Positions 26,775 to 36,373 are shown, counted from the first letter of the stretch. The stretch is 64,000 nt of DNA from Flavobacterium psychrolimnae (GCF_003312425.1 NZ_QNUX01000013.1:50755-114754); one strand, 5' to 3'. Numbers and translations: made by a program. The notes: generated by a model not told the origin, from the letters alone.

Positions 26775-27272
26775 TTATTTTTTAAATTGTGAATGGTAAT
26801 ACTTTTCCACTATTGTCAGGCTGTCCAGTAATCTTGAGCGGTTTTGATTAATACTGTCCTTTATTTTTTTTCCCGTCGGACTGCGCCCTAAACTGTCAAT
26901 ATACCTGCGAAATCGGACCGTTTTTTCATATTCCCCTTTACTGACTGCTACTTTTAAATGATTCATTGCTTTAGAGATTTGAATAGCATTCGTTGTCTTT
27001 ACAATTGGTGTAATCGGTATGGAACTGACTCCAGGTTCAGAAAAGCTATTTACCATCACATAAATGCTATAGGCGCTAGTCCCAAGCGTAAAAACGATTA
27101 AAATTAATGTCCAACTTCCACGGGACCAATGTGCCGTCTTGCGTTCCAGCCAATGTGCACATTTGTATTGCAACCGAAGGTTAGCTTCTTCAAACTGTTG
27201 CAATAGTTTGCTTTTAATGCGATCTTTTCCTGCAGAGTCTTGCGTGATGCCATTTTTAAATTTGTAGCGCAT
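26775..27272 (-). CDS. Conjugative transposon membrane protein in TraL position
   Basis: The 165-residue protein has a basic cytoplasmic N-terminus, one membrane helix (WTLILIVFTLGTSAYSIYVMV) and a charged periplasmic C-terminus. It lies between traK and traM, where CTnDOT has traL. The sequence does not show a family motif that I can name, and at 165 residues it is longer than typical TraL, so the name is positional only. Confidence 0.6.
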   Translation of the reverse strand: MRYKFKNGITQDSAGKDRIKSKLLQQFEEANLRLQYKCAHWLERKTAHWSRGSWTLILIVFTLGTSAYSIYVMVNSFSEPGVSSIPITPIVKTTNAIQISKAMNHLKVAVSKGEYEKTVRFRRYIDSLGRSPTGKKIKDSINQNRSRLLDSLTIVEKYYHSQFKK

Positions 27273-27285
27273 AGCAGTAGTGTTT

Positions 27286-27906
27286 TTATTTACGGTTCTC
27301 AGTACTCAAATCTCGATTCTCTACTGTATTCCATCGCTCGACTAAAAAGCCATGCGGGTTATTATCACTTCTGGAAACATTACGAAGATTCCCTTCTGTT
27401 ATGAGGCTCCGGTGCGCAATGCTGGTCGTTCTGATGATATTCTGAGTGGCATAGCACCGGAAATGATATGGATATTTATTGATATCAATAGCTACACTAT
27501 CCACTTCTAGCGTCTGACTGATATTACCGGAAATAATACCGGAATAATACCCATTCTCTTTTAAGTCATCGTAAATACGTTTTGCACTGTCATCTGCGAG
27601 GTATAATGCCTTCGTAATATTGGTTTTTATAACCTTATCATCGGGATCGAGAGTGAAAAATAATTTATGAAAAGTCATAACATGGTCTCTTGCCTCTACC
27701 GGGATATTGTCTTTTCTGTCTGAAGCATACGCTTCTAATGCTTTACCATTAGCCAGTATGTAAACTTTATCCTGCATCTGCGCTACCAAAGCAAAACTTT
27801 TGTACATAGCAAAACAGCTCAGTATAATACTTCCGACAACAACCACAGTTGTAAAGCTTCGAACATGCCGAAAGGCGGTATCAATATTTTTCATTTTGCT
27901 AAACAT
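27286..27906 (-). CDS. traK: Conjugative transposon TraK (VirB8-like)
   Basis: The 206-residue protein has an N-terminal membrane helix (FTTVVVVGSIILSCFAMY) and a periplasmic domain with VYILANGKALEAYASDRKDN, PVEARDHVMTFHKLFFTLDP and a C-terminal GNLRNVSRSDNNPHGFLVE. These are standard segments of Bacteroidetes TraK. The protein is the VirB8-type assembly factor of the mating channel. It lies between traJ and the TraL-position gene, 17 and 13 bases apart. Confidence 0.9.
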   Translation of the reverse strand: MFSKMKNIDTAFRHVRSFTTVVVVGSIILSCFAMYKSFALVAQMQDKVYILANGKALEAYASDRKDNIPVEARDHVMTFHKLFFTLDPDDKVIKTNITKALYLADDSAKRIYDDLKENGYYSGIISGNISQTLEVDSVAIDINKYPYHFRCYATQNIIRTTSIAHRSLITEGNLRNVSRSDNNPHGFLVERWNTVENRDLSTENRK

Positions 27907-27923
27907 AATCCGTTTTTTAGAGG

Positions 27924-29120
27924 TTAGGAATTGCCTTTTAATTTATCGCCCATATAACTGTCTTTATCTTTGAAATACGGCGAGGAGCCACTAGATCCAG
28001 ATAGACTTTGAGACATTCGTCCAGCAGCATTGCCCATAGCATCCACCACCATTCCCGCACCTGAAGATGCGCTGTTGACCGCAGAATTTGCCGAGTTGTT
28101 GAACATACTGGTCACTTTTTGACCCAACGCCCCTGCACCACCTGCATGAACTATATAATTAGCGACGGAGGGAACGGTGAAATACCCGATGATGCCAATA
28201 ATCATAAACACCAAATAGGCCATATCTGTTTTACTAAAAAAGGTATCTCCGTATTCGCTCGCTTGTGCGATGTCCAGTTGAAGCATCTTTTCTTGAATTT
28301 TTCCTATGATACTGCCAAAAATATTCGCTACGGGAAGCCACAAATAGATATTTATATACCGCGCGAGCCAGACCGTCAGTGTGTGCTGAAAACCATCAAA
28401 AACGGATATACCAAAAACTAGCGGTCCCAAAATAGAGAGTACGACAAGCTGAAAGGTCCTAAGGGTATCAATGCAAAGTGAAGCAGCTTCAAATAGTACC
28501 ATCAATACTTCACTCATCCATTCTTTTACTGAATTACGAAAATTGAATGAGGCCTTAGACATTGCAAATTTCACATCATTTCCGATTCCTTCCATAATTC
28601 CTTCTTCAGATGGATTGGCATCATCATGGGTGTATTTATACCATTTGTCTCGATCGCCACTGCCATCTGCTCCCACATACATCTTCCAGGAATCCGTTTC
28701 TTTGATCGCCTCTTCTTTTTTTCTAAGCAGCAGTCCAATAGCCTTATTAGAGCCTTCCACCATTGATGCGGTTGCTGTAACCGTGGGTTTCATCACTCCA
28801 TTAATTAAATCCAGCACCGAAGGAAAAATCATAATGCAGAATCCGATTACAAATGGACGGAACAGCGGATAAAAATCGATGGGTTCAGCACTTGCAATAT
28901 GCCTCCAAACCCGAGAGGCGATGTACCAGATGGCTCCAAATCCCGCGATTCCCTGCCCAACTCCGATAAGGTTGCTGCACAGAGGCATCATTTCGTCATA
29001 CAATTGGTCCAGTACGCTATGTAAGCTATTCATGTCATTCGCCATTCCTTGGGCATGGCTAGTTACAGGCAACAACATCCCTGCGGCAATAGATACTATA
29101 GCCTTACTCCTTTTCATCAT
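27924..29120 (-). CDS. traJ: Conjugative transposon TraJ (VirB6-like)
   Basis: After a signal-like N-terminus, the 398-residue protein has several membrane helices: GVGQGIAGFGAIWYIASRVW, FRPFVIGFCIMIFPSVLDLI, FQLVVLSILGPLVFGISVF and YLVFMIIGIIGYFTVPSVAN. It ends in a Ser/Gly-rich tail. This is the TraJ family of Bacteroidetes conjugative transposons, a polytopic inner-membrane channel component like VirB6. Confidence 0.88.
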   Translation of the reverse strand: MMKRSKAIVSIAAGMLLPVTSHAQGMANDMNSLHSVLDQLYDEMMPLCSNLIGVGQGIAGFGAIWYIASRVWRHIASAEPIDFYPLFRPFVIGFCIMIFPSVLDLINGVMKPTVTATASMVEGSNKAIGLLLRKKEEAIKETDSWKMYVGADGSGDRDKWYKYTHDDANPSEEGIMEGIGNDVKFAMSKASFNFRNSVKEWMSEVLMVLFEAASLCIDTLRTFQLVVLSILGPLVFGISVFDGFQHTLTVWLARYINIYLWLPVANIFGSIIGKIQEKMLQLDIAQASEYGDTFFSKTDMAYLVFMIIGIIGYFTVPSVANYIVHAGGAGALGQKVTSMFNNSANSAVNSASSGAGMVVDAMGNAAGRMSQSLSGSSGSSPYFKDKDSYMGDKLKGNS

Positions 29121-29132
29121 AGCAATTTGTAT

Positions 29133-29768
29133 TTAATTATTTACTTGGTAGATGCTACGCATTGCATTGATGTCATTGCGTTCTTTAGTTCGTTGAATGC
29201 CTAATACGGAAGTATTGTTGTTAAAATTCCGAAGAAAAGAGAGCTTGTCCTGCATGTCAGCGTATACCTTGTCAATGGCGGCAAGTCTTTCATCATCTGA
29301 CATTCGCAGGGTATTGGCAGAAATGACCGAGGTCAACTCATCCAGATTTCTTATGCTCTCTTTAAATAGCTTAGAATAGACCTTTTCGAGATAAGCAATT
29401 TCCTCTGGATTGAAATTGCCACTGTTCCTGAATCGATTAAATGCAGCTTTGTATTCTTTTACTAAAAGTACTTGATAGTGGATGATTTCACCCACTCGCT
29501 TATACTTTCTAACAGTTGGACTGACCTGCATCAGCGCATCAAGAAATGTTTCATGCAGACTAAAATTTCCTTTGGACAGATCTTTAACAACATTGTAGCC
29601 TCCGTTGAGAATTTGATAGCCTTTTTTCATATCAGTCAGAATCTGTTTGAATTGAGCTAGCTTTTCGATATTCAGAATTAGCTGCTGCATTTCTTGAGAT
29701 TGAGCAGCAGCTTGACTAGGAAACAATAGTCCCACCAGCATGATAAGTACAATCAGTAGTCGTTTCAT
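29133..29768 (-). CDS. VirB5-like conjugation protein, copy 3
   Basis: The 211-residue exported protein (signal peptide MKRLLIVLIMLVGLLFPSQA) is almost entirely helical. It shares the pattern RVGEIIHYQVLLVKEYKAAF, EEIAYLEKVYSKLFKESIRN and RMSDDERLAAIDKVYADMQ with the two genes upstream (29765-30394 and 30407-31099). Databases often label such proteins TerB-like tellurite resistance proteins, but the tra operon context and the similarity to TraI point to a role in the mating apparatus. Its start overlaps the stop of copy 2 by 4 bases. Confidence 0.7.
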   Translation of the reverse strand: MKRLLIVLIMLVGLLFPSQAAAQSQEMQQLILNIEKLAQFKQILTDMKKGYQILNGGYNVVKDLSKGNFSLHETFLDALMQVSPTVRKYKRVGEIIHYQVLLVKEYKAAFNRFRNSGNFNPEEIAYLEKVYSKLFKESIRNLDELTSVISANTLRMSDDERLAAIDKVYADMQDKLSFLRNFNNNTSVLGIQRTKERNDINAMRSIYQVNN

Positions 29769-30394
29769 GGTATACGGTCTTTTAAGCCCTGCAACGCATG
29801 GCTGGTTTGTACATCTTTGGATTCAGCGCTCCTGGAGAAACCCATCATTCTGGTTTGATTGCTAAAATCCTCACAAAAACTTTCACTCTCCAGCATATTT
29901 TGATAGAGTGCATCAATTTTTTCTAATCGTTCATCATCTTTGAGCTCCAACTTCCCTTTTGTCAGTACTGCAGTAAGTTCATCTACTGTTCCATCACAAT
30001 CTTTAAGCAGTCGATCCAAAACCCTTTTAACATAAGCCACTTCGTCACCATGAAATAAATCGTTTTGCTTCACATAGCGCATGGTGCGACTATAACTCTT
30101 CAGAATCTTTACTTGAAGTGCAATGATCTGAGCAACTCTGGAATAGTTTTTTATCTTTGGATTAATATTGATCAGAGAGTTGAAATAATCAAGATGAAGA
30201 TCCAATTCCCCTCGTTTAAAATCACCTATCACGCTAAGCCCTTTCTTTGCGAAGGAATATCCTTTTTGAGCATATCCGATATACACTTGAAAAGCTGCAA
30301 TTTGCTTTAAGAGTTCTTCTCTTTGTTTTGCCTGTGCGCGCATGTTTACATTGAAAAGTCCTATAAGGAGTATCAAAACTGCTATCTTTTTCAT
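29765..30394 (-). CDS. VirB5-like conjugation protein, copy 2
   Basis: The 209-residue protein has a signal peptide (MKKIAVLILLIGLFNVNMRAQA) and a helical body with RVAQIIALQVKILKSYSRTM, DEVAYVKRVLDRLLKD and ELKDDERLEKIDALYQNML. These align with copies 1 and 3. It is the most diverged of the three. Two Cys residues (CDG, FCEDF) are absent from the others at these places and might form a disulfide in the periplasm. Confidence 0.7.
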   Translation of the reverse strand: MKKIAVLILLIGLFNVNMRAQAKQREELLKQIAAFQVYIGYAQKGYSFAKKGLSVIGDFKRGELDLHLDYFNSLININPKIKNYSRVAQIIALQVKILKSYSRTMRYVKQNDLFHGDEVAYVKRVLDRLLKDCDGTVDELTAVLTKGKLELKDDERLEKIDALYQNMLESESFCEDFSNQTRMMGFSRSAESKDVQTSHALQGLKDRIP

Positions 30395-30406
30395 GACTTT
30401 AGTTTT

Positions 30407-31099
30407 TTAATTGGGAATACCGTAGAATTTCTTTATGGCATTCACATCGTTATTTGATTTTGCTCTTTGAAGGCTCAATTGTATGTTTTGCCTGTTAAAC
30501 TGAGAAAGATCATCATAAGTAGCATCAATTTGATCGGCTGCAGTATTGATAATTTCAAGCCGTTTAGCATCACTCATTTGCATGGTAAAGGATTCTACGA
30601 CTGAAAATATCTGATCAATATTATTCATACTTTCATTTAATATCCCTGAATACACTTTTTGCATGTATGCCAATTCATCGGCCTTAAAATGGTCGTCCCG
30701 CTGAAACAGTTTCCAAGCTCTTTCATATTCAGCAACAAGCCGAACTTGCTTTTGGGTGATATCCCTTATTCGCTGATAATAAGTTATAATGGATTTGACC
30801 TTTGCGAGTTCATCATAGTATCCTTTATACAACTCTTTTTGTTTTTGCGTCCAGTTGGATATCTCATCTAGTTTCACTTTGGACAAGACATTTTCCAATT
30901 TCTTTTGGGCATTCTGCAACCAAATCGTTTTATTTTGCAAGCGCTGGATGCGAAGATCAATTGCTTTTATGACCGCAGCAACGGCATCTTTTATTAACCC
31001 AATTAGAGGAACAGCTGCCACTGTTGTTGCTGGTCTGGCAGGGATACTGAGCAGTAATAGACAAAGTAGACCCACCATCATGTTTTTCTTTGCTTTCAT
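30407..31099 (-). CDS. traI: Conjugative transposon TraI-type protein (VirB5-like, copy 1)
   Basis: The ATG at 31099 (MKAKKNMMVGLLCLLLLSIP) starts a signal peptide; the longer frame would need a TTG. The body carries AIDLRIQRLQNKTIWLQNAQ, the clear marker of Bacteroidetes TraI (DUF4141-like), then KQVRLVAEYERAWKLFQRDD and MQMSDAKRLEIINTAADQI. TraI here is the CTnDOT mating-pore protein and not the F-plasmid relaxase. It lies just after traG, as in CTnDOT-type operons. Confidence 0.85.
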   Translation of the reverse strand: MKAKKNMMVGLLCLLLLSIPARPATTVAAVPLIGLIKDAVAAVIKAIDLRIQRLQNKTIWLQNAQKKLENVLSKVKLDEISNWTQKQKELYKGYYDELAKVKSIITYYQRIRDITQKQVRLVAEYERAWKLFQRDDHFKADELAYMQKVYSGILNESMNNIDQIFSVVESFTMQMSDAKRLEIINTAADQIDATYDDLSQFNRQNIQLSLQRAKSNNDVNAIKKFYGIPN

Positions 31100-31156
31100 A
31101 AGTAGTAATTTTTTGTTTATCAAGTATTTAAAACTGCAACTTCTTTTTTACTGTCA

Positions 31157-33628
31157 TTATTTTTGACGCAAATCATTCGCAAGTGCCGCAATCCCTTTTT
31201 TAATATCACCATCGAATTTCTTGGCGTAAGCCTCTACTTTCATTTTTTCTGTTTCTTCAGTTGTATACGCTAAATACTCTTCAAGGGATACTTCTGTGCG
31301 ATAGACTTTAGAGAGCATGCCTCCCAATGAAATAAAAACTTCTTTGTATTTTTTATCTGGATCATTTGATTTATTAACCGATAGCACCAATGCTTTTTCC
31401 TTTTCCGTTAGACCTAGCAATTCCTGAATTTGGTCGAATTTATTCTGGTATTTACTTTGGTCCAGCAATATTTTACAATCGCTATTATTGATGATTGCCT
31501 GCTTGACAACTGGCGATGATATAATGTCCTCTACTTCCTGTGTAACCACTATAGCTTCTCCGTAAAATTTTCGAACAGTCTTAAATAAATACTTGATATA
31601 TTCAGCCATACCTTCCTTAGCAATAGCTTTCCAAGCTTCTTCAATTAATATCATTTTTCGAATACCCTTAAGCTTGCGCATTTTACTAATAAATACCTCC
31701 ATGATAATTATGGTAACCACTGGAAAAAGTATCGGATGATCCTTAATGTTATCTAATTCGAACACAATAAAACGCTCTTTCATGAGCTCCAAATTTTCAG
31801 TTGCATTGAGCAAATAGTCAAATTCTCCGCCTTCGTAATACGGGCGCAACACGTAGAGAAAATTAGTTACATCAAAATCCTTTTCCTTTACCTTATCTCC
31901 TTCAAGCACCTGGACAAAATCAGTTTTTAAGAATTCGTAAAAACTATCAAAACAAGGAAACAACGATTTATTTGCCTCCAATTTTTCATAGTATAATTGT
32001 AACGCATTGGATAATGCTACGTACTCACTTCGATTGAAGGTTTCGTTGTCTTTTTTCCACAAGGCCAGCAATAAGGTTTTAATACTTTCCTTTTTCTCTG
32101 TATCCAATGTATCTCCTTCACTGATGTAAAAAGGATTAAAGCGGATTGGATTCTTTTCATCATAAGTAAAATAATACCCACCCACCATGTCACACAACCC
32201 TTTATAACTGTGCCCGACATCCACTATCACAATATGCGTTCCTTGTTCGTAATAGCTTCTCACCATATGGTTGGTGAAAAATGATTTTCCACTTCCCGAA
32301 GGTCCTAATATAAATTTGTTCCGATTGGTGCAGATTCCCATTTGTATGGGTTCATCACTGATGTCAACATGCACTGGCTTCCCAGTCAAACGATCGCCCA
32401 AACGTATTCCAGTAGGGCTAAGAGAGGAACGGTATCCGGTTTCCATATTCAGGAAGCACACCGCCTGTTCCGCAAACGTATCAAAAGTGTCATTCATGGG
32501 GAAATCAGCTGCATTACCGGGAATTCCTGCCCAATATATTTGAGCGGCTCCAACGGTTTCCTGCTTTGCGGCTGCGTCCATTTGCGCCAACGCTGATGAA
32601 ACCTTATTTTTTATAGTCTTCAGCTCTTCTTTATCCGTTGCCCATGCCAAAACATTAAAGTGAGCCTTAACGGGTAAGCGTTGCTGACCAATTGCTTCAT
32701 TTAGAAAATCATTGGTAGCATCACGGGCAATTAAATTCTCCCTGCTGTACGCCGATAAGGACTGCAAGCGCAATCTTTTACTCTCCAGCTTTTGCAGTGT
32801 TTTTTGGGGATCTTCAATGAAAATATATTGGTTGTAAATGTGATTGCAAGAAAGGAGTTGTCCTAACGTAGAGGCGAATCCGATGCTGAATTTGGTCTTA
32901 TCAGTGGAGTATCGATCAAAATTTATTCTGGAACCGCAAAGAGCGGGAAGATCCGCTGCATCGCCCAGCGTGTAAATTTGACAGTGTTTATCGCCCACCT
33001 GCAATCCATCACTGAATCCAATATCTTGATACACAATAGATTCTTCCTTTTCAGAAAGGGAACAGTAACGCTCTATAATTCCTATCTTTCGGCTTTGACT
33101 TCTCAGTTCATCATTTGTTAAGCGCGTTAATTTTACAAAACCGCTATCTTCCAAAATTCGTCTGAACTGACCCGTACTGTCTATAAATTCCTGACGCAGT
33201 TGTGCTTGTAATGTTTCTTCTGGAACTATTGAACTTCGAAGTAAATTGGAAAACAAGGAACTTGATTTTTTCCTGCCGCCTGGTTTTTTGGTTAATAAAA
33301 TGTAGCAGGAATGATCCAAAAAAGGACGCTCGTTAAAAAACCGTTCACTGCTGCGCGTTAGGAAACTGGTATCCTCATTTCTGAAATCCGCTTCAAACTT
33401 GCTGTCAATAAACCAATCTTGTTTGTGAAACACGCTAAACTTTGGTAGTAATTTTATAGCCTTGAGCCAGGCTTGGTGGAATGCTTCATACTCTTGGTCT
33501 GACAACGTAAATATTTCCGGCAATTCTGCCTTGAATACTACAGTCACATCACCTTGTTTCGAGAGAATACAATCATGCTCCACATCCATAATCGGTAAAA
33601 TATCATCTATCATCTTTTCCATCTTCAT
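31157..33628 (-). CDS. traG: Conjugative transposon TraG ATPase (VirB4-like)
   Basis: The 823-residue protein has the N-terminal VirB4-like domain (DILPIMDVEHDCILSKQGDV) and a C-terminal P-loop ATPase. Walker A is GPSGSGKSFF near residue 445, Walker B is RKMILIEEAWKAIAKEGM, and a downstream Q-containing motif is AIVVTQEVEDI. TraG powers assembly and function of the type IV secretion channel at the inner membrane. Length and motifs look intact. It follows traF by 32 bases. Confidence 0.93.
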   Translation of the reverse strand: MKMEKMIDDILPIMDVEHDCILSKQGDVTVVFKAELPEIFTLSDQEYEAFHQAWLKAIKLLPKFSVFHKQDWFIDSKFEADFRNEDTSFLTRSSERFFNERPFLDHSCYILLTKKPGGRKKSSSLFSNLLRSSIVPEETLQAQLRQEFIDSTGQFRRILEDSGFVKLTRLTNDELRSQSRKIGIIERYCSLSEKEESIVYQDIGFSDGLQVGDKHCQIYTLGDAADLPALCGSRINFDRYSTDKTKFSIGFASTLGQLLSCNHIYNQYIFIEDPQKTLQKLESKRLRLQSLSAYSRENLIARDATNDFLNEAIGQQRLPVKAHFNVLAWATDKEELKTIKNKVSSALAQMDAAAKQETVGAAQIYWAGIPGNAADFPMNDTFDTFAEQAVCFLNMETGYRSSLSPTGIRLGDRLTGKPVHVDISDEPIQMGICTNRNKFILGPSGSGKSFFTNHMVRSYYEQGTHIVIVDVGHSYKGLCDMVGGYYFTYDEKNPIRFNPFYISEGDTLDTEKKESIKTLLLALWKKDNETFNRSEYVALSNALQLYYEKLEANKSLFPCFDSFYEFLKTDFVQVLEGDKVKEKDFDVTNFLYVLRPYYEGGEFDYLLNATENLELMKERFIVFELDNIKDHPILFPVVTIIIMEVFISKMRKLKGIRKMILIEEAWKAIAKEGMAEYIKYLFKTVRKFYGEAIVVTQEVEDIISSPVVKQAIINNSDCKILLDQSKYQNKFDQIQELLGLTEKEKALVLSVNKSNDPDKKYKEVFISLGGMLSKVYRTEVSLEEYLAYTTEETEKMKVEAYAKKFDGDIKKGIAALANDLRQK

Positions 33629-33660
33629 CGCTTTTACCTGTTTATAATTTTTGGAGATTG

Positions 33661-33978
33661 CTATTTTTCCATTTTGAAAATCTGACGGCTGTGAATTCTT
33701 ATGGCTTCAGGAACTTGTCTTTTCGCTAAAGCTTTCATCATGCCATGTTCCCCATATTTACGACTCATCTTATATACTTTTACAACTAAAATAGTTCCTG
33801 ATCCACCGACCACTCCAACGCAAACCAGTGATGGCAAACCAATGATATACAGTGCTGAAAACAGGAATAGAAGAACTATAACGCCACCACCTAAATACCA
33901 GATATATTGTGCTTTAAGACCTTTAAATTCAATACTCTGATTAATACCATTATTGATTTGATATACACTATTTGCCAT
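33661..33978 (-). CDS. traF: Conjugative transposon TraF (DUF4133, VirB3-like)
   Basis: The ATG at 33978 (MANSVYQINNGINQSIEFKG) matches the usual start of DUF4133 proteins; the longer frame adds unrelated residues. Two adjacent membrane helices follow (IWYLGGGVIVLLFLFSALYI and PSLVCVGVVGGSGTILVV), then a basic tail (KVYKMSRKYGEHGMMKALAK). TraF is the VirB3-type small membrane partner of TraG. Confidence 0.9.
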   Translation of the reverse strand: MANSVYQINNGINQSIEFKGLKAQYIWYLGGGVIVLLFLFSALYIIGLPSLVCVGVVGGSGTILVVKVYKMSRKYGEHGMMKALAKRQVPEAIRIHSRQIFKMEK

Positions 33979-34026
33979 GGATACTATTGTTACTTTAAAT
34001 ATTAAAAACTGTGACCTGTAACACAT

Positions 34027-34365
34027 TTAAACCCCAAAGAAAGATTTGATCACCGTAGCGACCACCACTAAAAAAACGCAACTGCCAAACCAAGCCGCCG
34101 CTACTTTTCCGGTATCAGGATCACCAGCATTCCATTTTTGATAAACCTTTACAGCTCCAATCAAACCCAGTATTGCACCTACGGCATACATAAGCTCTGT
34201 ACCTGCATCAAAATAGCTTCTTACCTTTTGATTGGCTTCGTTAATTCCAGCAACCCCGTCTTGCGCATGAGCCGTGACATAGCCAACAAATAATAGCAGC
34301 ACAGCTAAAACAAATCGAATTTTTGTTACTGTAAACTTCTGTAATTCCCTCCCGCGATTTTTCAT
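34027..34365 (-). CDS. traE: Conjugative transposon TraE (DUF4134, VirB2-like)
   Basis: The 112-residue protein has a signal peptide (FVLAVLLLFVGYVTAHAQ) and two membrane helices (GTELMYAVGAILGLIGAVKVYQ and VAAAWFGSCVFLVVVATVI) separated by KWNAGDPDTGKV, a signature of DUF4134/TraE. It is the pilin-like VirB2-type subunit. It is followed by traF, as in other conjugative transposons of the phylum. Confidence 0.92.
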   Translation of the reverse strand: MKNRGRELQKFTVTKIRFVLAVLLLFVGYVTAHAQDGVAGINEANQKVRSYFDAGTELMYAVGAILGLIGAVKVYQKWNAGDPDTGKVAAAWFGSCVFLVVVATVIKSFFGV

Positions 34366-34503
34366 AATACATCATTTTTAAAGTTTTGTTTTAAGTACTA
34401 AAAAGCAGAGGAATACCGCTGTTACTACACTCTTTTTCCTGTCACATTAAGCCATACCGCATAAGAGCAAACAGGGATAATTCCTCCGCAATAGAATTTT
34501 AAT

Positions 34504-34971
34504 TTATGCATCCCATAACACATGCACTTCCTGTTGCGTTACATGAATCATCTCGAGTTTATCACATTCAGACGCTACTAATTCGCAGATTGAAGATCGA
34601 AAGGGCGAGTTCTTTACAGTCGGAAATTCATGGAGAACCAAACTCAGATAATACATAAATTCCTTTTTGGGGAGTTTTCTTTGCAATGCATCTGCAACAA
34701 GATTTTTCAATTTTTCTACCAAATCCTCTACATCTTGAAATGTTTGGTCGGTCTGAGTTTCATTGATTGCTGAAGGAATACCATTCGGAGATTCCAGATA
34801 ACCTACCTTTGATTGAACTTGAGGAAAACTTCGAATTGAAAACTTTTTTTTCCCCGTTATTAGATCTTTCAGTTCTGTAAAATAAAATCGAAAGCCTACA
34901 AATAAGTACCAGCTTGCTGTAAGCAGGACAATTACAAGTAAATAATTGACCCATGAAATGTTTGTTAACAT
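34504..34971 (-). CDS. ICE membrane-anchored hypothetical protein
   Basis: The 155-residue protein has one N-terminal membrane helix (YLLVIVLLTASWYLFVGF) and a soluble part predicted to be helical (DVEDLVEKLKNLVADALQ, KLPKKEFMYYLSLVLHEFP). It is the first gene of the minus-strand tra series, 138 bases before traE. I do not recognise a family. The gap to traE has no hairpin that I can see, so both may be on one transcript. Confidence 0.6.
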   Translation of the reverse strand: MLTNISWVNYLLVIVLLTASWYLFVGFRFYFTELKDLITGKKKFSIRSFPQVQSKVGYLESPNGIPSAINETQTDQTFQDVEDLVEKLKNLVADALQRKLPKKEFMYYLSLVLHEFPTVKNSPFRSSICELVASECDKLEMIHVTQQEVHVLWDA

Positions 34972-35090
34972 ACGTTCTTTATTAAATGTTTAACTTCCTT
35001 GATAGTAATAAAAACATTAACCCTAGGCAATGATTTATTTTATATTTCAAAGGAACAATTTGAAAGTCGATACTACAAGTACAACTTTAA

Positions 35091-35110
35091 TCTGTACCCT
35101 TCTGTACCCT
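35091..35110. promoter_or_regulatory. Tandem 10-base repeat upstream of tra operon
   Basis: TCTGTACCCT is perfectly repeated in tandem at 35091-35100 and 35101-35110, about 120 bases before the first tra gene and next to TTTAATTAAAG. The TGTACC core recalls the TTGTACC repeats near the recombinase. It is a candidate operator for one of the adjacent ICE regulators. Confidence 0.45.
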
Positions 35111-35173
35111 TTAATTAAAGTAGTTAGCAATAATATTAAGTCTTGTGTGGTCTAGGATTTAGTAGTAGTATTG

Positions 35174-36373
35174 CTAATACGACTTTATCTTTTTTATGAT
35201 TTTTTCTAAAGTCTGAATAGCAATCTCTTTGTCTCTTTCTTCTGCATTATAAGACTTGCTTCTAACGGATTGATAGGATAAATCCTTTTTAAAAGGGGTA
35301 GAAAGATATGGTACGATGGTTTTAAATATTTGGCTCATCGATCTGGCTTTCAAAATCCGGGATTCATCGGTAGCTCTCAGAATTAATCCCATTTGATCGG
35401 TCGATAATATGCACTCAATTTTATTATCTAAAGCTACCGTTGCATCAATGTGCTTGGTTTGCACACCAATTCTCGAACTTGCGTTTAATTCGATTTCTCT
35501 CTCTAAATAGGCTACTTCATGCTTGAACCAATTATGTAAAACACTTTTAATATTTTGCTGGCTGGGCTCAAACATAATGCTCTCGTTAGAATATAACTGA
35601 CGAAATTCCTTAAAAATAAAAAGTAGCTTACTCATCCTATCAGTTAAAGTAGTTTGCATATCTAAATTGCTGACAATTCTATTAATCAAACAAGTGATGT
35701 AAACTTGAGCATTAAAATTCAAACGAATAAGCAATTCATCCAAAGAGGTATAAATGTCTACACTTTTTTCAGATTCATCGAAATCATCGATACTTTTAAA
35801 GAGTTCTTTTTGATAGAGAATCTGTCTGTATGTAATTTTATAACCTCTGTTAGATTGGATTAGTTGGTAAAGAACGGAGATGACAGACTCCATGATATTT
35901 TGATGAATTTCATTCTGCCATTTTTTTCTTTGAAGCTTCTCCAGTTTTAAATGCAATTCATTTCTGGAAACAATAAGATAAGTGATCGGTACGCGTTCGT
36001 CCAAACTCAGATAAGTAGCAAAACGGATTTCTATATAAGATAGTAGTTCCTCTAAAGCACTGATTATAGTGTCGATGCTAGTTGATAAATTTGGTGCATT
36101 AAAAATTATATTTTTTCGATTTTCAATAACATTATCCAGCAAAAAGATAAGTGTAGAATGATATTTTCGAATTAAAAGTCGAATTTGCCTTTTCTTCCTT
36201 AAGGAAAACACTTCATTCTTGAGTTGGATCTGAATCTTTTGAGATTCTTTGGCAATATTTTCGGACGTTAACGACAAAGTACTTTCTGATATTGAACTGC
36301 TAGTTGTATTCTTTGGGTCAAAGGTTTGCAAAATCAAAGAATCTAACCATTCTAATGGGTGGGTTTTTATCAT
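35174..36373 (-). CDS. RteC-like ICE regulatory protein (tentative)
   Basis: The 399-residue soluble, mostly helical protein has a C-terminal part (LSTDQMGLILRATDESRILK, PFKKDLSYQSVRSKSYNAEE) that recalls the RteC family, in which a similar segment ends with a serine/tyrosine-rich stretch. RteC controls excision of CTnDOT. The context, between a tra operon and an AraC regulator, supports a regulatory role. The match is by pattern only; otherwise it is an unrecognised protein. Confidence 0.45.
   Translation of the reverse strand: MIKTHPLEWLDSLILQTFDPKNTTSSSISESTLSLTSENIAKESQKIQIQLKNEVFSLRKKRQIRLLIRKYHSTLIFLLDNVIENRKNIIFNAPNLSTSIDTIISALEELLSYIEIRFATYLSLDERVPITYLIVSRNELHLKLEKLQRKKWQNEIHQNIMESVISVLYQLIQSNRGYKITYRQILYQKELFKSIDDFDESEKSVDIYTSLDELLIRLNFNAQVYITCLINRIVSNLDMQTTLTDRMSKLLFIFKEFRQLYSNESIMFEPSQQNIKSVLHNWFKHEVAYLEREIELNASSRIGVQTKHIDATVALDNKIECILSTDQMGLILRATDESRILKARSMSQIFKTIVPYLSTPFKKDLSYQSVRSKSYNAEERDKEIAIQTLEKIIKKIKSY

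Noticed and set aside
29133..30394. Tellurite resistance (TerB) genes
   Set aside because: The label is common for these proteins, but export signals, tra operon position and similarity to TraI fit a conjugation role.
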